In this document: positions 1 through 7,320 of the stretch, piece by piece
How the letters are laid out: each line of letters opens with the position of its first letter
How positions within the stretch are numbered: position 1 is the stretch's first letter
The notes under the pieces: generated by a model
The model's input: the letters and a program-made list of their open reading frames with translations, nothing else
Told to the model about the DNA's origin: nothing
Databases searched by the model: none
Made by a program: the position numbers and the translations under genes
NCBI RefSeq assembly: GCF_023283765.1
Contig: NZ_JAKILG010000048.1
Location: 1 to 34,986 of the forward strand
From: Shewanella profunda
GTDB taxonomy: Bacteria; Pseudomonadota; Gammaproteobacteria; Enterobacterales; Shewanellaceae
DNA: 34,986 bases
Direction of reading: 5' to 3'

Positions 1-900
1 GTTGATTGAACCTGGTTTCGCTAATACTTGACCACGTTCTACGTCATCACGCTTAGTACCACGTAACAAAATACCACAGTTCTCACCTGCACGACCTTCG
101 TCAAGCAGTTTACGGAACATTTCTACACCAGTACAAGTTGTCTTCGTTGTTGTACGTACACCAACGATTTCTACTTCGTCACCAACACGCACAATACCAC
201 GCTCAACACGACCTGTTACTACTGTACCACGGCCTGAAATTGAGAATACGTCTTCGATTGGCAGTAGGAACGGCTTATCGATGTCACGTTGTGGTTCTGG
301 AATATAAGAATCCAGTGCCGCGGCCAATTCAAGGATTTTCGCTTCCCACTCTGGCTCGCCTTCTAACGCTTTCAGTGCTGAACCTTGGATTACCGGTAAG
401 TCATCACCTGGGAAATCGTATTCTGATAACAGTTCACGAACTTCCATCTCCACTAGCTCTAACAGCTCTTCGTCATCGACCATGTCACATTTGTTCATGA
501 ATACGATGATGAAAGGTACGCCTACTTGACGTGACAGCAGAATGTGCTCACGTGTTTGTGGCATTGGACCGTCTGTTGACGCTACTACTAAGATCGCGCC
601 GTCCATCTGTGCAGCACCTGTGATCATGTTCTTAACATAGTCAGCATGGCCTGGGCAGTCTACGTGGGCGTAGTGACGTGCTGGCGTATCATATTCGATG
701 TGAGAGGTATTGATCGTAATACCGCGCTCACGCTCTTCTGGAGCGTTATCGATTTGAGAGAAGTCTTTAGCTTCGCCACCGTAGGTCTTAGCCAGTACGT
801 GAGAGATAGCTGCAGTCAGAGTGGTTTTACCATGGTCAACGTGACCAATGGTGCCCACGTTTACATGGGGCTTAATACGTTCAAATTTAGCTTTAGCCAT
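1..900 (-). CDS. tuf: Elongation factor Tu (partial, C-terminus off the left edge)
   Basis: EF-Tu is the cytosolic GTPase that delivers aminoacyl-tRNA to the ribosomal A site. The 300 codons present start MAKAKFERIKPHVNVGTIGH and contain the G1 P-loop (GHVDHGKT), the switch region (RGITI), the G3 motif DCPGH and the G4 motif NKCD, followed by domain 2 and the start of domain 3. The full protein is normally 394 residues, so about 94 C-terminal residues lie outside the window. The gene is the last member of a tRNA-tuf operon: four tRNA genes sit upstream on the same strand, the nearest ending 116 bases before the start codon. This is the E. coli tufB arrangement, so this copy is probably tufB rather than the tufA of the str operon. 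Confidence 0.98.
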   Translation of the reverse strand, partial: MAKAKFERIKPHVNVGTIGHVDHGKTTLTAAISHVLAKTYGGEAKDFSQIDNAPEERERGITINTSHIEYDTPARHYAHVDCPGHADYVKNMITGAAQMDGAILVVASTDGPMPQTREHILLSRQVGVPFIIVFMNKCDMVDDEELLELVEMEVRELLSEYDFPGDDLPVIQGSALKALEGEPEWEAKILELAAALDSYIPEPQRDIDKPFLLPIEDVFSISGRGTVVTGRVERGIVRVGDEVEIVGVRTTTKTTCTGVEMFRKLLDEGRAGENCGILLRGTKRDDVERGQVLAKPGSIN

Positions 901-1016
901 GGTAATGCCTCAGTCCAAGAATCTTGGTGATGAAAACTTACATATAGAAAAAATCCGATGCATATAAATTACATCGAACCGATTATGTTAGGTATAGGAG
1001 CTTAATTTAGAAAGGC

Positions 1017-1092
1017 TGGTGCTGATAGGCAGATTCGAACTGCCGACCTCACCCTTACCAAGGGTGTGCTCTACCAACTGAGCCATATCAGC
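1017..1092 (-). tRNA. thrT: tRNA-Thr (anticodon GGT)
   Basis: A 76-nt cloverleaf including an encoded CCA. The acceptor arm starts GCTGATA and pairs with TATCAGC; the anticodon loop TTGGTAA, on a CACCC/GGGTG stem, gives anticodon GGT; the T-arm carries GTTCGAATC. It is the last tRNA before tuf, matching thrT in the E. coli order. Confidence 0.97.
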
Positions 1093-1101
1093 ATACAAAT
1101 T

Positions 1102-1175
1102 TGGAGCGGGCAGCGGGAATCGAACCCGCGTTATCAGCTTGGAAGGCTGGAGTAATACCATTATACGATGCCCGC
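1102..1175 (-). tRNA. glyT: tRNA-Gly (anticodon TCC)
   Basis: A 74-nt cloverleaf with encoded CCA. The acceptor GCGGGCA pairs with TGCCCGC; the anticodon loop CTTCCAA gives TCC; the T-loop is GTTCGATTC. It lies 9 bases upstream of tRNA-Thr(GGT) in the same transcript and corresponds to glyT of the thrU-tyrU-glyT-thrT-tufB operon. Confidence 0.97.
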
Positions 1176-1211
1176 GCAACCTAACTAGGCTACCTAACTA
1201 CCTTGAAAAAA

Positions 1212-1296
1212 TGGTGGAGGGAGAAGGATTCGAACCTTCGAAGGCTGAGCCGTCAGATTTACAGTCTGATCCCTTTGGCCACTCGGGAACCCCTCC
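1212..1296 (-). tRNA. tyrU: tRNA-Tyr (anticodon GTA)
   Basis: An 85-nt tRNA with the long variable arm typical of bacterial tRNA-Tyr. The acceptor GGAGGGG pairs with the 3' arm before CCA; the anticodon loop CTGTAAA gives GTA; the T-loop is GTTCGAATC. It corresponds to tyrU. Confidence 0.97.
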
Positions 1297-1303
1297 AGTA
1301 AAA

Positions 1304-1379
<76 letters not shown>

Positions 1380-1397
1380 AAATCATTTCGGAACGGG

Positions 1398-1426
1398 ATA
1401 TTAGGTAAATGTGCCTCTGAGTGCAA
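1398..1426 (-). promoter_or_regulatory. Promoter of the tRNA-tuf operon
   Basis: On the minus strand there is a -35 TTGCAC (1421-1426), a 17-base spacer and a -10 TAATAT (1398-1403). A GC-rich discriminator (CCCGTTCC) follows, a feature associated with stringent control of stable-RNA promoters. The first tRNA starts about 19 bases beyond the -10. Read from sequence; the transcription start is inferred. Confidence 0.85.
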
Positions 1427-1613
1427 GTAAAAAACGCCTATTTGATTAAAAAAACTAGTTAAACGATGTTTTTTTACACGCCAATCACTTCCGATGGGCA
1501 ATTATCCAGCAAATGCGACTGTCAGTGAATTAAACAAGGTTGAAATTACTGATTTTTTATTGTCGACAATAATGCCATGGTGTACTGTGCCTTTCCTAAG
1601 CCGAGGAAAGCCT

Positions 1614-2564
1614 ATGATTTCTAAAAATCCAATTCAAAAAGCGCTCTATCTTACCTTTGAACGCCCACAATGGTCAGAGCTAAGAGATTCAGTACCGCTA
1701 ACATTAAGTGAACAGGATTTAGAAAATCTTAGGGGTATTAATGAAAAGGTATCCCTTTCCGAGGTTACAGATATTTATTTGCCCCTCAGTAGGTTACTTA
1801 ATTTGATCGTTAAATCTAAGCAACAACGGGGCTTAGTACTTGATGAGTTTCTGGGACAAAAACCATTCCACAGTCCCTATATCATTAGCATTGCGGGGAG
1901 TGTTGCGGTTGGTAAAAGTACGACTGCACGTATTTTACAAGCACTATTACGACATTGGCCCGAGCACCCTAAAGTTGATCTTGTTACAACGGATGGGTTT
2001 CTTTACCCATTAGCCGATCTCAAGCGCAAAGGTTTATTACAGCGCAAAGGATTTCCCGAAAGCTACGATATGAAAATGTTGGTGGAATTTATTTCGGCCG
2101 TAAAATCGGGACAACCACATGCAAAAGCCCCTATATACTCCCATGTGACCTACGACCGTGTACGCAATCAGCATCAAACTGTCTCGCAACCCGATATTTT
2201 GATCCTTGAAGGTTTAAACGTACTCCAAACGGGGTTGGACTCACCCGTCGACACTCGTAGACCCTTTGTATCTGACTTTGTTGATTTTTCTATCTATGTA
2301 GATGCTGATGAATCATTGCTTAAGCAGTGGTATAAAGAGCGCTTTCTGCAATTTCGTAAAGGCGCATTTAGCGATGCTAAGTCCTACTTCCATCATTATG
2401 CGAATTTAACTGATGATGAGGCAAATACAATTGCCGCTAATATTTGGGACACAATCAATGGCCCTAATTTGCAACTGAACATTCAACCCACGCGGGAAAG
2501 AGCACATTTGATCCTACAAAAGGGGCAAGATCATTTGATGTCCCATGTGCTCATGCGCAAGTAG
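1614..2564 (+). CDS. coaA: Pantothenate kinase type I
   Basis: CoaA phosphorylates pantothenate with ATP, the first and rate-controlling step of coenzyme A synthesis, in the cytosol. The protein is 316 residues, the same length as E. coli CoaA. The P-loop GSVAVGKST spans residues 95-103 (Lys101), followed by LVTTDGFLYP, the KGFPESYD segment and ILEGLNVLQ. The open frame continues upstream to 1494, but the start at 1614 is preferred: GAGGAAAG lies just before it, the resulting MISKNPIQKALYLTFERPQW aligns with the E. coli N-terminus, and the upstream extension has no family similarity. It converges on birA, with stop codons 10 bases apart. Feedback inhibition by CoA is known for the family but cannot be seen in the sequence. 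Confidence 0.97.
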   Translation: MISKNPIQKALYLTFERPQWSELRDSVPLTLSEQDLENLRGINEKVSLSEVTDIYLPLSRLLNLIVKSKQQRGLVLDEFLGQKPFHSPYIISIAGSVAVGKSTTARILQALLRHWPEHPKVDLVTTDGFLYPLADLKRKGLLQRKGFPESYDMKMLVEFISAVKSGQPHAKAPIYSHVTYDRVRNQHQTVSQPDILILEGLNVLQTGLDSPVDTRRPFVSDFVDFSIYVDADESLLKQWYKERFLQFRKGAFSDAKSYFHHYANLTDDEANTIAANIWDTINGPNLQLNIQPTRERAHLILQKGQDHLMSHVLMRK

Positions 2565-2574
2565 TACCCCTAAG

Positions 2575-3534
2575 CTAACGGGGTCTAAGACTAATTTCTC
2601 CGCCGATAAACGCTTGAATACCATCGGCGGTGTCGAGTAATACCGCCCCTTGATCATCTACCCCCATGCAAATCCCATCAATATGATTTTCACCCATGAG
2701 TAAACGGATTGGTTTGCCATAAAATAAATCTGCAGCTTGCCAACGCGCTTTGAATGCATTGAGCCCCTCGCGCTCAAATAGCTGAATATCTCGCTTGAGC
2801 TGTTTTTGTAACTCAATCACTAGGTCAGTCTTATCCGGCATAGTCGCTAGTGTTGATAAATCACTCCAAGGTTGGTCTATTCCTTTTCCATGATCCTCTG
2901 ACATCGCCATATTGACGCCAATCCCGATAATAAGCTGGCATTCGCTATCAGCCTGCCCCGACATCTCAATTAAAATCCCAGCCAGTTTTTTATGGTCCAA
3001 ATAGATATCATTCGGCCACTTAACGCCTATATTCTCAACGCCATAGGACTTAAGTACCTCAACCAGCGTACAGGCCACCACTAAACTCAAGCCCATTGCC
3101 TGTGCCATGCCCTGGGGGAATGACCAAAATTGTGAAAAATACAGATGATGACCATAGGGCGATACCCAAGTTCGGCCTCTACGGCCTCGGCCAGCCGATT
3201 GAAACTCGGCCACACAAACATCTCCACTCTTCAGCTCATTTGTGTGGCTGAGCATAAATCCATTAGTGCTCGGAATTTCATCAAAATAAAAACACCGATT
3301 ATCAATCGATTGCACTAAGCGTGACGCATCAATCAATGAAATCGGATTCGCAAGTTTATAGCCGCGACCTTTAACGCTATAAATTGCAACGCCATAGGTT
3401 TCTAGCGCATCAATATGTTTACTCACAGCAGCACGAGATATGCCTAGATCACTCGCTAGCTGTTCGCCCGAGACAAAACGCTCGCTAGATAATAAAGTTA
3501 AAATTTCGCGCTTCCTTACCCAGTTGTCAGACAT
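2575..3534 (-). CDS. birA: Biotin--[acetyl-CoA-carboxylase] ligase / biotin operon repressor
   Basis: BirA makes biotinyl-5'-AMP and attaches biotin to the BCCP subunit of acetyl-CoA carboxylase; with its N-terminal domain it can also repress biotin genes. The 319-residue protein has a winged helix-turn-helix at about residues 1-65 (GISRAAVSKHIDAL), so it is the bifunctional type. It then has the biotin-loop GRGRRGR at 115-121, the KWPNDIY segment and a C-terminal beta domain. The start at 3534 is set by AAGGAG six bases upstream (the frame is open to 3549). It overlaps the murB stop by 8 bases, so the two are probably translationally coupled, as in E. coli. Confidence 0.97.
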   Translation of the reverse strand: MSDNWVRKREILTLLSSERFVSGEQLASDLGISRAAVSKHIDALETYGVAIYSVKGRGYKLANPISLIDASRLVQSIDNRCFYFDEIPSTNGFMLSHTNELKSGDVCVAEFQSAGRGRRGRTWVSPYGHHLYFSQFWSFPQGMAQAMGLSLVVACTLVEVLKSYGVENIGVKWPNDIYLDHKKLAGILIEMSGQADSECQLIIGIGVNMAMSEDHGKGIDQPWSDLSTLATMPDKTDLVIELQKQLKRDIQLFEREGLNAFKARWQAADLFYGKPIRLLMGENHIDGICMGVDDQGAVLLDTADGIQAFIGGEISLRPR

Positions 3535-4552
3535 GCAGTTCTCCTTCACCTGTGACTCCGATAATCCTTGGCTCTGCCTCTAGCAACACACCAAAGGAGT
3601 CATTGACGCAATCAATAACATGCAGTGCTAAACGGCAAATATCCTGCCCGGTCGCGCCACCGCGATTAACTAAAACTAATGCTTGCTTATCGTGTACGGC
3701 TGCATTTCCCAAGACAAAACCTTTTAAACCAGCCTGTTCGATTAACCAACCAGCCGCGAGCTTAACTCTGCCATCAGCTTGAGCATAGCCGACGATTGTC
3801 GGAAATCGTTGTGCAAGCTCAAGGTAACAGGCGGCACTGACAATTGGATTTTTAAAAAAGCTGCCCGCATTGCCTAATACCTTAGGATCAGGAAGCTTTT
3901 CACTTCGTACTTGGCAGACTCGCTTGAAAATGTCAGAGGCTGTTACAGATTCGGGATCAAAAGATTGTAAAGGACCATAGGCAAGATGCGGTTGCCACTG
4001 CTTAACTAGACGTAATCCAACCGCAGTAATAACCGAACGACCACGCAACTCTCCTTTGAAAATCGATTCACGGTAGGAGAACTGACATTCAGCCGCCGTT
4101 AGACGGAAAAAGTCACCGGCATCAAGGTCGAGATATTCAACCCAATCACAAACATCGCAAAGCTCTACACCATAAGCACCAATATTTTGGATTGGTGCTG
4201 CACCAAGGGTTCCAGGGATCAGAGCGAGGTTTTCTAAACCTGGCATAGCATTAGCTAAGGTAAACTCGACTAATTCATGCCAGTTTTCACCCGCCTCAAC
4301 CTCAAGATAAAAGTTGGCAGCGTCTTCGCTGACTTTTATTCCCTTAGATAACACTCGCACCACAGTGCCGTGAAAATCATCTGTAAAAACGACATTACTA
4401 CCGCCACCTAAAACGAGTAAGGGTTGCTGGCTTCGCCATAATGGCAAGCAAATATTTTTAATGGCTTCTTTTGAATGAGCTTCAACAAGTGCTGAACAGC
4501 ACTGTGAAAGACCAAAGGTATTGAATGACTTAAGACTATGAGACAAGGACAT
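3527..4552 (-). CDS. murB: UDP-N-acetylenolpyruvoylglucosamine reductase
   Basis: MurB is the FAD- and NADPH-dependent enzyme that reduces UDP-GlcNAc-enolpyruvate to UDP-MurNAc in peptidoglycan precursor synthesis (cytosol). The protein is 341 residues (E. coli 342). It has the FAD-binding LGGGSNVVF segment, the PGLENLALIPGTLGAAPIQN block, IGAYGVEL, and NAGSFFKNP with the expected proton-donor serine at about residue 231, so it is a type I MurB. The start at 4552 (MSLSHSLKSFNTFG) matches the family N-terminus; the frame is open to 4603 and no strong ribosome binding site distinguishes the two. It overlaps birA downstream. Confidence 0.96.
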   Translation of the reverse strand: MSLSHSLKSFNTFGLSQCCSALVEAHSKEAIKNICLPLWRSQQPLLVLGGGSNVVFTDDFHGTVVRVLSKGIKVSEDAANFYLEVEAGENWHELVEFTLANAMPGLENLALIPGTLGAAPIQNIGAYGVELCDVCDWVEYLDLDAGDFFRLTAAECQFSYRESIFKGELRGRSVITAVGLRLVKQWQPHLAYGPLQSFDPESVTASDIFKRVCQVRSEKLPDPKVLGNAGSFFKNPIVSAACYLELAQRFPTIVGYAQADGRVKLAAGWLIEQAGLKGFVLGNAAVHDKQALVLVNRGGATGQDICRLALHVIDCVNDSFGVLLEAEPRIIGVTGEGELHV

Positions 4553-4807
4553 GCGATAGATCGGTAGCAAGAAATGTCTTATTGTAACGACTAAAATCCG
4601 CAATTGCAGCCAAATAACGCTATTGTTCTCTACGCCTCAAATACTATGTAACCAGCACGGTTTACTTAAACCAGCGGCAAAAGTGACCAACACAGCACCA
4701 ATCAGCGTTAACATCAGCTCAAAAATAAGCCTCTCTTATCATAGTGCTTGTGTGTACCATTAACTTATTGATACCCGTTCCACAGCCACTGATAAGGATG
4801 CCATTAA

Positions 4808-5974
4808 ATGACAATGCTATTTCGTTTGACCGCCAGCTCTAAGCGCTCACAGCAAGTGCTATGGTGCCAACCTCGCATGTTATATCGCATCATCGGCATA
4901 TTCGGCGTACTACTCCTAGGGACAACTTTTGCGTTAGCGGCCCCCGCTTCTGGCGAATTTATTTCCAACAAACGCTGTGAACTCTTTCAATCAAAGAATA
5001 AACAGACCAACCCAGAGCAGTTACAAAGCAATATTGGTGAGCGCTATACAGTACTGGAAATTTTAGGTAACAGTACCAATCCTCAATGGCTGCGAGTAAG
5101 GACCAATGCAGCAACCTCACCTCTGCGCTGGATAAGCGCTAATTGTGGTCAGTACCTCACCAGCGTAACGAACACTGACCTTTCTACACCCGTGTCGGCA
5201 ATGGAACCCTCGCAAACCACTACAGCATCGGATATCAAAGCAATTAATCGCGATAGCCTTAAAGAACAAAGTACAAAAGATAAAGGCCAAGTCAATCAGT
5301 GCCAAATTGGCGGAAACTTCGACTCTCACATTCTAGCATTGAGCTGGCAAAGTACTTTCTGCGAACTCTATGGCAACCGCAAAGCAGAATGCAACGCCCT
5401 AAGTAAGACGAGTGAATCAGCCCAATGGCAACATTTTAGCCTGCATGGACTTTGGCCTAATAGGAAACAATGCGGCACACGTTATGGCTACTGCAGTACA
5501 GTAAAGCTGCAACCTAGCGATTTTTGTAGTTATCCTGAAGTTGAACTTAATGCTTCAGTACGCAAAAATTTAGAAGAAGTGATGCCGAGCTCTCGCTACG
5601 GCACCTGTTTAGAGCGACATGAATGGTGGAAACATGGAACTTGTCGCAACCAAGATCCTAACGATTACTTTTTGTTAGCCACCCAGCTAACCCAAACGAT
5701 AAACGCCTCCCCATGGGTTAAAAACTTCATCCATGGGAACATAGGTAAAAAGGTCACTAAACAGGAGCTGAATACGAACTTTGATGCAAGCTTCGGTCAA
5801 GGCTCACATACCAAAATAAGCTTAGAATGTGCCAAAGGACTGTTAAGTGAAATCCGCATTAATCTACCCGAAGTGATTAAAGGCTCTGATTCAATGCCAA
5901 GCCTCCTTGCAAAAGCCAATAAGGCGGAAAAAGGCTCTTGCTCAGAAACAATCATCATAGATAACCCAAATTAA
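4808..5974 (+). CDS. Secreted/periplasmic ribonuclease T2 family protein (RNase I-like)
   Basis: Predicted endoribonuclease that cuts RNA without strong base specificity through a 2',3'-cyclic intermediate, acting outside the cytoplasm. Both T2 signature segments are present: HGLWP with His213, and HEWWKHG at 271-277 with His271, Glu272 and His276. Several Cys suggest disulfides. The N-terminus holds a hydrophobic signal segment (about residues 24-45, ending ALAAPA). An extra domain of about 120 residues then precedes the nuclease; its Cys-containing, GERYTVLE...WLRVR pattern resembles an SH3b-type domain (tentative). The protein is 388 residues, against about 268 for E. coli RNase I, the difference being this extension. 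Translation may instead start at the ATG at 4877, which gives a cleaner signal peptide; an AAGGA motif favours 4808. No operon partner. Confidence 0.85.
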   Translation: MTMLFRLTASSKRSQQVLWCQPRMLYRIIGIFGVLLLGTTFALAAPASGEFISNKRCELFQSKNKQTNPEQLQSNIGERYTVLEILGNSTNPQWLRVRTNAATSPLRWISANCGQYLTSVTNTDLSTPVSAMEPSQTTTASDIKAINRDSLKEQSTKDKGQVNQCQIGGNFDSHILALSWQSTFCELYGNRKAECNALSKTSESAQWQHFSLHGLWPNRKQCGTRYGYCSTVKLQPSDFCSYPEVELNASVRKNLEEVMPSSRYGTCLERHEWWKHGTCRNQDPNDYFLLATQLTQTINASPWVKNFIHGNIGKKVTKQELNTNFDASFGQGSHTKISLECAKGLLSEIRINLPEVIKGSDSMPSLLAKANKAEKGSCSETIIIDNPN

Positions 5975-6025
5975 TCGACTAAATACAGATTGATAAGGGC
6001 AGAAATGGGATCGCCAAAAACACAA

Positions 6026-6047
6026 AAGCCCTCATAAAAGAGGGCTT
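6026..6047. terminator. Terminator between the RNase T2 gene and mtr (probably for mtr)
   Basis: An 8-bp perfect stem, AAGCCCTC/GAGGGCTT, with a 6-base loop. On the minus strand the stem is followed by TTTTGTGTTTTT, so it best serves the mtr transcript; on the plus strand the following bases are less T-rich but it may act both ways. Confidence 0.75.
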
Positions 6048-6063
6048 AAGTTAATAAAGCGTA

Positions 6064-7320
6064 CTAGGAATATTGAGGCAGAAAATTCGCCATCGCCAAC
6101 AGGTGACACGCACCTGTGACTATACCAAATAGCACGACGATAATGATGATGGGTGTGCCACCCATCACTTTAAAGCCCCTGCTTTCGGGGAATAACTGCC
6201 GAGATTTATAAGCCATCAGCGCAGGGACAATCACAGCCCAAACCGTTGCAGCCAATGCCGCAAAACCGATAGCAATTAGAAAACCATCTGGAAATAACAG
6301 CCCAAAAACCGTCGGTGGCACAAAGGTTACAGCGGCAGTTTTCATCCTTCCATTACGGGAGTCATCAAAACCAAATAAGTCTGCAAGATAATCAAACAAA
6401 CCCAAAGTTACACCCAGGAACGACGAGGCCACCGCTAAGTTTGCAAACAGGGTCAACATACTGTTTAACCAGCTGCTTGCCATCACCTTAGACAGGGCGC
6501 CAACTAACACTCCCATATTGCCGCCTTGGGCGATAATATCGCTAAACTGGCTGCGGGGAATATTGCCCATAGTGGCGACTAACCAACAGACATAAATGAT
6601 AAGCGCGATAAAAGTACCGACAAAGATAGCTTTGATAATAGTGGCGGAATCTTTACCATAATACTTCACTAAACTAGGCACATTGCCATGATAGCCAAAG
6701 CTAGCAAGGCCAAAGGGCAACGCCGCCCACACATAGGGCGCAAAACTTGCTGAACCATCGGGTTCAAGCAACTTAGTGACATCAATCTCTATCAGTAAGT
6801 TACCTATAGCAAGAAAGAAAGTGATGATCATACCGCCGAGCATAATGGTCGTAATACGATCCACAGCTTTGGTGCTGATCAGCACGATACTCGCTAGCAC
6901 TATGGCAAATACTAACCCTGCCACACTTTGAGGTAATTCAATCCCCATGCCCTGCAAGCTGTGGTTTACAATCGAGCCACCACCGCTGATATAGGCATAA
7001 GTTAAAATGTAGAGCACAAAGGCGATCGAAACACCATTCACTATGCGCCAAAACTGGCCTAAGGTTTGTTTTGTTAAAGTATCGAAACTAGCACCAGGTT
7101 CAAAGTGTAAGTTGGTTTCAAGCAGTAATAAACCCGACATCAACATGCAAAACCAAATACCTAGCAGCATTAAAATGGAATACCCAAACCACATGCCAGA
7201 ACCCACCACAGGCAAGGAAAACATGCCCGCCCCCACGGTCGTCCCAGCAATAATCATGGCGCCACCGAGCAAAGACTTACCTGCGGGCTTATGTTTAGCC
7301 GCATTCATATGATTTGCCAT
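6064..7320 (-). CDS. mtr: Tryptophan-specific permease (HAAAP family)
   Basis: Inner-membrane amino-acid/proton symporter of the hydroxy/aromatic amino acid permease family. The 418-residue protein has about 11 hydrophobic segments. Near-identical blocks to E. coli Mtr include AGMFSLPVV, SIAFVLYILTYAYIS, LASFGYHGNVPSL, VKYYGKD, and SSFLGVTLGLFDYLADLFGF, which favours Mtr over the related TyrP and TnaB. The start ATG shares one base with the plsB stop codon (TAATG), implying translational coupling; an in-frame ATG four codons later is the alternative start. No TrpR or TyrR operator was recognised. Why an amino-acid importer is coupled to plsB is not evident. Substrate is inferred from similarity only. 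Confidence 0.9.
   Translation of the reverse strand: MANHMNAAKHKPAGKSLLGGAMIIAGTTVGAGMFSLPVVGSGMWFGYSILMLLGIWFCMLMSGLLLLETNLHFEPGASFDTLTKQTLGQFWRIVNGVSIAFVLYILTYAYISGGGSIVNHSLQGMGIELPQSVAGLVFAIVLASIVLISTKAVDRITTIMLGGMIITFFLAIGNLLIEIDVTKLLEPDGSASFAPYVWAALPFGLASFGYHGNVPSLVKYYGKDSATIIKAIFVGTFIALIIYVCWLVATMGNIPRSQFSDIIAQGGNMGVLVGALSKVMASSWLNSMLTLFANLAVASSFLGVTLGLFDYLADLFGFDDSRNGRMKTAAVTFVPPTVFGLLFPDGFLIAIGFAALAATVWAVIVPALMAYKSRQLFPESRGFKVMGGTPIIIIVVLFGIVTGACHLLAMANFLPQYS

Noticed and set aside
138..930. Open frames on the plus strand opposite tuf
   Set aside because: They are antisense shadows of a highly conserved gene; the products have no plausible similarity and lack ribosome binding sites.
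1494..1613. A 40-residue N-terminal extension of CoaA
   Set aside because: An internal ATG with a good Shine-Dalgarno gives exactly the family length and N-terminus.
2566..2584. Possible terminator between coaA and birA (ACCCC/GGGGT)
   Set aside because: The 5-bp stem has no T-tract on either side and overlaps the birA stop; too weak to call.
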